64,000 nucleotides of DNA from positions 1 through 64,000 of the forward strand of contig NZ_VLLE01000008.1 in the NCBI RefSeq assembly GCF_007830055.1, written 5' to 3'. Numbering within the stretch: the first letter of the stretch is position 1; the number at the start of each line of letters is the position of its first letter. The translations under genes were made by a program, and so were the position numbers. Below, in pieces: positions 60,529 to 64,000 of the stretch. The stretch comes from Lacibacter cauensis (lineage in GTDB: Bacteria; Bacteroidota; Bacteroidia; Chitinophagales; Chitinophagaceae). Below the pieces are notes generated by a model, which searched no databases, was not told the origin of the DNA, and saw only the letters and a program-made list of their open reading frames with translations.

Positions 60529-63500
60529 ATGGGTAATTTTTGGGGTATTAATTTCAGGAATACCGAGCCGAACTATTGGGCGGCATTAATGGATAAAACA
60601 AGCGGACTACTTTGGGAAGTACTTCTCAGCAAAAATCATGGCGTTGATGACAAACAACTATTAAGTATCTGGCTCTCAAAAATACTGGTTTCACCTGGCT
60701 GGCCCCAACCTTTGTTATTTACCACCCGACAATCAACTATTCGATTTCTTAATGCGGCTTTTGAACTTGTTATTAATGAACCGGACATTGATGGTATTGA
60801 AAACGAGTTTGCTAAAGTTTGTATGGATGAATGGGCTGGCCATAGTACGTTGCAAAGTATTGAAACAACTATCAAATCCGGCGAATTTACACTCAATGGC
60901 AGCGATATCTTTGAGTTGCTGACAAGTTTTAATACGTGGGAAGAAAAAGCTAACAGAACTTATTTATATAACCAAGGGTCCCGGAAAACATTGGCCTTCC
61001 TTGTTTACACTCTTGTTAACTACGATAGTGAATCCAATAATGAAGTAACAACAGATTCAGCCATTAGAACTGTAACGCATTTTCATCGATTGATTTCATT
61101 GTTGCATGCAAGCAACTCAAAACCATATTTAGTTTGGGAAATTACCCGATTCATTATCCTTTACAGGCCAGAAGTAATACCATACTTAATTATTGAACCT
61201 GGATTAAAAACACTTTCCTTTATTTTTCTAGACGATATTAATTTGTTCCGGGAACAGAAATCTGTTTTGAATTTAGAGCTTTGGAATAAATCGACATCAC
61301 TGTTGCTACACAGTCTTTCCGTGGAAGAATCACAAGCTGCAGCAAAAATGATTTTTCAATTATACCGAAGCCTCAATAAGAATAAATATGAAATCCCTTA
61401 CAATCGAAGCAATAAGAAATTAGAAATTGAAACAAAAGAAAATCATGACAAAAAAGAGTCAGTTGTTCTTGGATTAATAGAAAATTACAAGCTCTATCCG
61501 AATCAACATATGCACACTCAGGATGAGTTTTTATTACCAACATTATATGAAGATCTTTCAGCTGCTATTATTAATTATTCATCCAAGCCACTCTATTTTA
61601 ACGGCACTGTACAATTTCCTATTATACAATGGGATGCAATGAGCTGGCTTCTTCGGGCATCAACTTATTGGAAGTACAATAGCCAGAAGTTTCTTATAAA
61701 AGATTCAGCTGATCGGTTGACTAGCGAATTTTTAAACCGCTACTTAGAGAGTATAGAAGTAACCGAGATTAATAAGTTCAATCAATTCGAAGGAAAGGAG
61801 GAAATAGGAATACCACTTTGGAGCGAAAAAATTGAACGACTTCAGTTTATAGATTGGATATATCCTATCTATTTAATCAATACTCAGGGAAACTTAAACA
61901 TGTTCTTATCACCACGAATTGCCATTGAAAGAACACCCGACAAATATCATAAAAAAAACAGCTTTAGTGCTGACAAACTAAGAACACATATTGGTGTTTT
62001 ATTGCAAGTTCTTCGAAAACTACTTCTCCCTGTTATACCTTATAGTTTTCAAAAAGATCAATTAAAAAGCATTAAGAATAAAATAGAAAAGCAGCTAATT
62101 GATTTACTCAGAATGCATATAAAGGATCTGCCGAAACAAGGCAGAATTGATTTATTTAGCTATAATAAAGAATGGCAATATCAAACAACCGACATTGAGG
62201 CCCTTTTTCCACAAATTGCCAGAGCTATTAACTGGTTTTCTGAAAAGGATGCTGTTATTAATGTCATAAGCGAGTCCGGAGATATTAATAAACTGCTTAC
62301 ATTATTGGAACATGTAAAATCTGAAGGTGTAAAACAAAACCTTCTGGATAAGATAAAAGAACTAGATGTCCAGTCCTTTCTTGAAACTTACAATTGGATT
62401 CCAGAAGTCCAGAATACAGTTTCAAATCTTAGCAAATATCCAGAATTAATTACACAAATTGAACAGGCAATTGTGTTCTGGAAACAACGTATAATGACAT
62501 CAAGAGAAGACCCGACCTATAATTTGGTTCTTTATAAAGCAGAGCTACTTGTGGCATATTTTAAAAAATCGGAACAGCTTATCGATGCAGTAATAGAACC
62601 GAAAGTGAGTTTCCATGGACAAAAGGAATTACAGATTAAAGACTACAAGAAATTTTATAAAGGTCTGCTATATATTCTTTCCAAGCCTGCTGATTCTCAC
62701 AGTATTTTCAATTCTCTTTTAAATCAATACCCTAGCTATCCTTCTTTTGCGCTGAATAGAATGGTTGCCAAAATAAACCTTGCAATTTCTGCAAAAGACA
62801 ACAATCTCTACCAAGAGGCATTGGAAGAATGGAAAGAAGCTGCAAAAGAATTTGAAACGGATGCAATGGGTTCGTTAAATCCAAAAATATCTGAAAGCAT
62901 AATGACCATCTTGTGTAAAACCGGTGAACATGAAGCTTTGCATGAAACGTATAGAAATTTGGATCTGCCAGATCGAATGAGGCCAACAATTCTTGAAATA
63001 CTTGTGGACAGTTTATTAACTCAAAACAAGGTATCCGAAGCGTTACAAATAATCAGTGCTGCGAAAACATATCATCAGTTTAGCGATATTCTGGATTTAC
63101 AATTTGTAATTGACCTGGAAAAGAGTATTACGACTATTGACAATGTTGAAGAACTGAAGCATTACTACAACAGGATTTTCATGAGCGAACCAGGAAAACT
63201 GATTAGAATATTTCCTGAAAATTTGAATGGCCGTGTAGATCTTAGCGAGTTTATGGTAAAAGAAATAATTTTGGCAGCCGACAAATTACTTGATAAGATA
63301 ATGTCAATTTCAGAAATTGCCAGTGAAGATAAATACAACGATCTAATCGAGCTTGCATTAGATGCCAGGATTAATCCGTGGGGCTGGCAGGTAGGCCCAC
63401 AGTCAAGAGCGGCATTTTCTGGTACTGGTGGAAAACAGCCTGGAGAAAGAGATCTTCCAATAATGAATCAGTTCAAACGCACATTTATGGTATGTGAAGC

Positions 63501-63819
63501 ATTTATATATCGAGATTCTAAAACCGCAAAAGATCATCTAAAAAAAGTTTTTAATTATCATCATAATCGTAATTCATTTTGTATGTTGATTTACGACCTG
63601 AGCAAAAATGTGAAAGGATTTCAAAAACATTGGCAACATTACGTAGAAAAAATACTACCAAGCACCTCCTTCCCTCTTGGACACGAAATTAAAGGTAGTG
63701 CTAAAGATGTTTGCAAAGACTTTGGCTTTGAAAACTCTGCTATAAAAATATGTTCGTCGGAACATCAGAGCGGCACACTACTTTATCATGTATTTATCAA
63801 TTTAAATTACAAGCTCTAA
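60529..63819 (+). CDS. Large helical protein of unknown function, 1096 residues
   Basis: Starts MGNFWGINFRNTEPNYWAALMDKTSGLLWEVLL. No catalytic motif (Walker, DEDD, HEPN, RT, methylase) was found in a full read. Most of the length is alpha-helical. The region about 640-860 has TPR-like helix pairs (for example YNLVLYKAELLVAYFKKSEQLIDAVI, FALNRMVAKINLAISAKDNNLYQEALEEWKEAAKEFE, GEHEALHETYRNLDLPDRMRPTILEILVDSLLTQNKVSEALQIISAAK). There is no signal peptide or membrane helix. Such a scaffold could be a sensor or bind nucleic acid, but there is no direct evidence. It is probably cotranscribed with the gene at 59794. Confidence 0.8.
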   Translation: MGNFWGINFRNTEPNYWAALMDKTSGLLWEVLLSKNHGVDDKQLLSIWLSKILVSPGWPQPLLFTTRQSTIRFLNAAFELVINEPDIDGIENEFAKVCMDEWAGHSTLQSIETTIKSGEFTLNGSDIFELLTSFNTWEEKANRTYLYNQGSRKTLAFLVYTLVNYDSESNNEVTTDSAIRTVTHFHRLISLLHASNSKPYLVWEITRFIILYRPEVIPYLIIEPGLKTLSFIFLDDINLFREQKSVLNLELWNKSTSLLLHSLSVEESQAAAKMIFQLYRSLNKNKYEIPYNRSNKKLEIETKENHDKKESVVLGLIENYKLYPNQHMHTQDEFLLPTLYEDLSAAIINYSSKPLYFNGTVQFPIIQWDAMSWLLRASTYWKYNSQKFLIKDSADRLTSEFLNRYLESIEVTEINKFNQFEGKEEIGIPLWSEKIERLQFIDWIYPIYLINTQGNLNMFLSPRIAIERTPDKYHKKNSFSADKLRTHIGVLLQVLRKLLLPVIPYSFQKDQLKSIKNKIEKQLIDLLRMHIKDLPKQGRIDLFSYNKEWQYQTTDIEALFPQIARAINWFSEKDAVINVISESGDINKLLTLLEHVKSEGVKQNLLDKIKELDVQSFLETYNWIPEVQNTVSNLSKYPELITQIEQAIVFWKQRIMTSREDPTYNLVLYKAELLVAYFKKSEQLIDAVIEPKVSFHGQKELQIKDYKKFYKGLLYILSKPADSHSIFNSLLNQYPSYPSFALNRMVAKINLAISAKDNNLYQEALEEWKEAAKEFETDAMGSLNPKISESIMTILCKTGEHEALHETYRNLDLPDRMRPTILEILVDSLLTQNKVSEALQIISAAKTYHQFSDILDLQFVIDLEKSITTIDNVEELKHYYNRIFMSEPGKLIRIFPENLNGRVDLSEFMVKEIILAADKLLDKIMSISEIASEDKYNDLIELALDARINPWGWQVGPQSRAAFSGTGGKQPGERDLPIMNQFKRTFMVCEAFIYRDSKTAKDHLKKVFNYHHNRNSFCMLIYDLSKNVKGFQKHWQHYVEKILPSTSFPLGHEIKGSAKDVCKDFGFENSAIKICSSEHQSGTLLYHVFINLNYKL

Positions 63820-64000
63820 AATTTAATAAATAGAAACCCTTTAAAAGATAGCACCAAATCTATAATCAAAAATCGGATGGCATACTTAGCTTAGCACTTT
63901 AGATATTTCTCATGATAAAAGCTATCCAAAAATTCATACTCATATTCATATGCAACACCAAACTGCCCTGCCAGATAAATCTGATGTTCAAATAACAGTT
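63820..64000. other. End of window, no supported gene
   Basis: 181 AT-rich bases after the large gene. No gene or terminator is obvious. Confidence 0.4.

Noticed and set aside
1-64000. CRISPR array or insertion sequence
   Set aside because: No repeated spacer structure, transposase or flanking terminal repeats were seen in reading both strands.

Overview
The window reads as a chromosome segment of a Bacteroidota bacterium, most likely from the Chitinophagia/Chitinophagaceae. The signs are a SusC/SusD pair with a FecR-type anti-sigma factor (DUF4974) and an ECF sigma factor, a second TonB receptor paired with a DUF4249 lipoprotein, many short lipoproteins with G/S-C lipoboxes, an AraC regulator of the 'GIPxGYSGPVLTG' kind, and promoter boxes of the Bacteroidota TAnnTTTG type. 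No rRNA or complete tRNA gene, CRISPR array or intact insertion sequence was seen.

Layout. 0-3.4 kb: start of a secreted beta-helix-type protein, a lipoprotein, a two-gene operon and a Crp/Fnr-type regulator. 4.1-11.8 kb: a TetR regulator with two matching palindromic operators, followed by ten co-directional, tightly packed genes (thioesterase, PEBP-like protein, DinB/DUF1572 proteins, NTF2-like protein, Asp/Glu racemase, amino-acid permease, acetyltransferase, ketopantoate-reductase-like enzyme). 13.3-17.2 kb: lipoprotein, DUF4249 lipoprotein and TonB receptor. 17.8-22.8 kb: a broken TlpA-type thioredoxin, WD40 protein, small secreted or lipoproteins and a hidden 59-residue membrane peptide. 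23-25.3 kb: a one-gene AAA ATPase fused to a DUF4435-like TOPRIM nuclease (PARIS/OLD-like) and an OB-fold secreted protein. 26-37.2 kb: AraC regulator, MauE/DoxX-like and DUF6520-like genes, TlpA reductase, SusD, SusC, FecR and sigma factor, with a PDDEXK nuclease gene (DUF1016/YhcG) inserted between FecR and sigma.

37.2-63.8 kb is by eye more AT-rich and looks like a defence/accessory island: two tandem XRE regulators, an ATPase (with a nonsense codon) plus TOPRIM-like pair, several small membrane proteins, an ApeA-type HEPN protein followed by an unclassified reverse transcriptase, a WYL regulator with a DUF2779 protein, and a divergent four-gene ubiquitin-like conjugation operon in the order Ubl-E2-JAB-E1, which matches the Bil system. 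It continues with a large membrane protein, an HNH protein, a caspase-like plus partner pair, an AbiEi/AbiEii toxin-antitoxin pair with twin 28-bp operators, and a module built around an unrecognised 1096-residue helical protein. A fragment resembling the middle of a tRNA-Arg(CCT) gene just after AbiE could be an old attachment site.

The two observations I rate highest are these. First, three palindromes (core TTAACTTAAGTTAA) each sit with their axis exactly 33 bp upstream of the centre of a TTTG/CTTG-type -7 box in front of three separate transcription units. This is the class II activator geometry, and a Crp/Fnr-family gene lies beside one of them. Second, the HEPN + reverse transcriptase pair and the neighbouring Bil operon sit in one island. 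The gene-poor stretches (about 11.8-13.3, 17.2-17.8 and 19.7-21.0 kb) hold no gene I can support.
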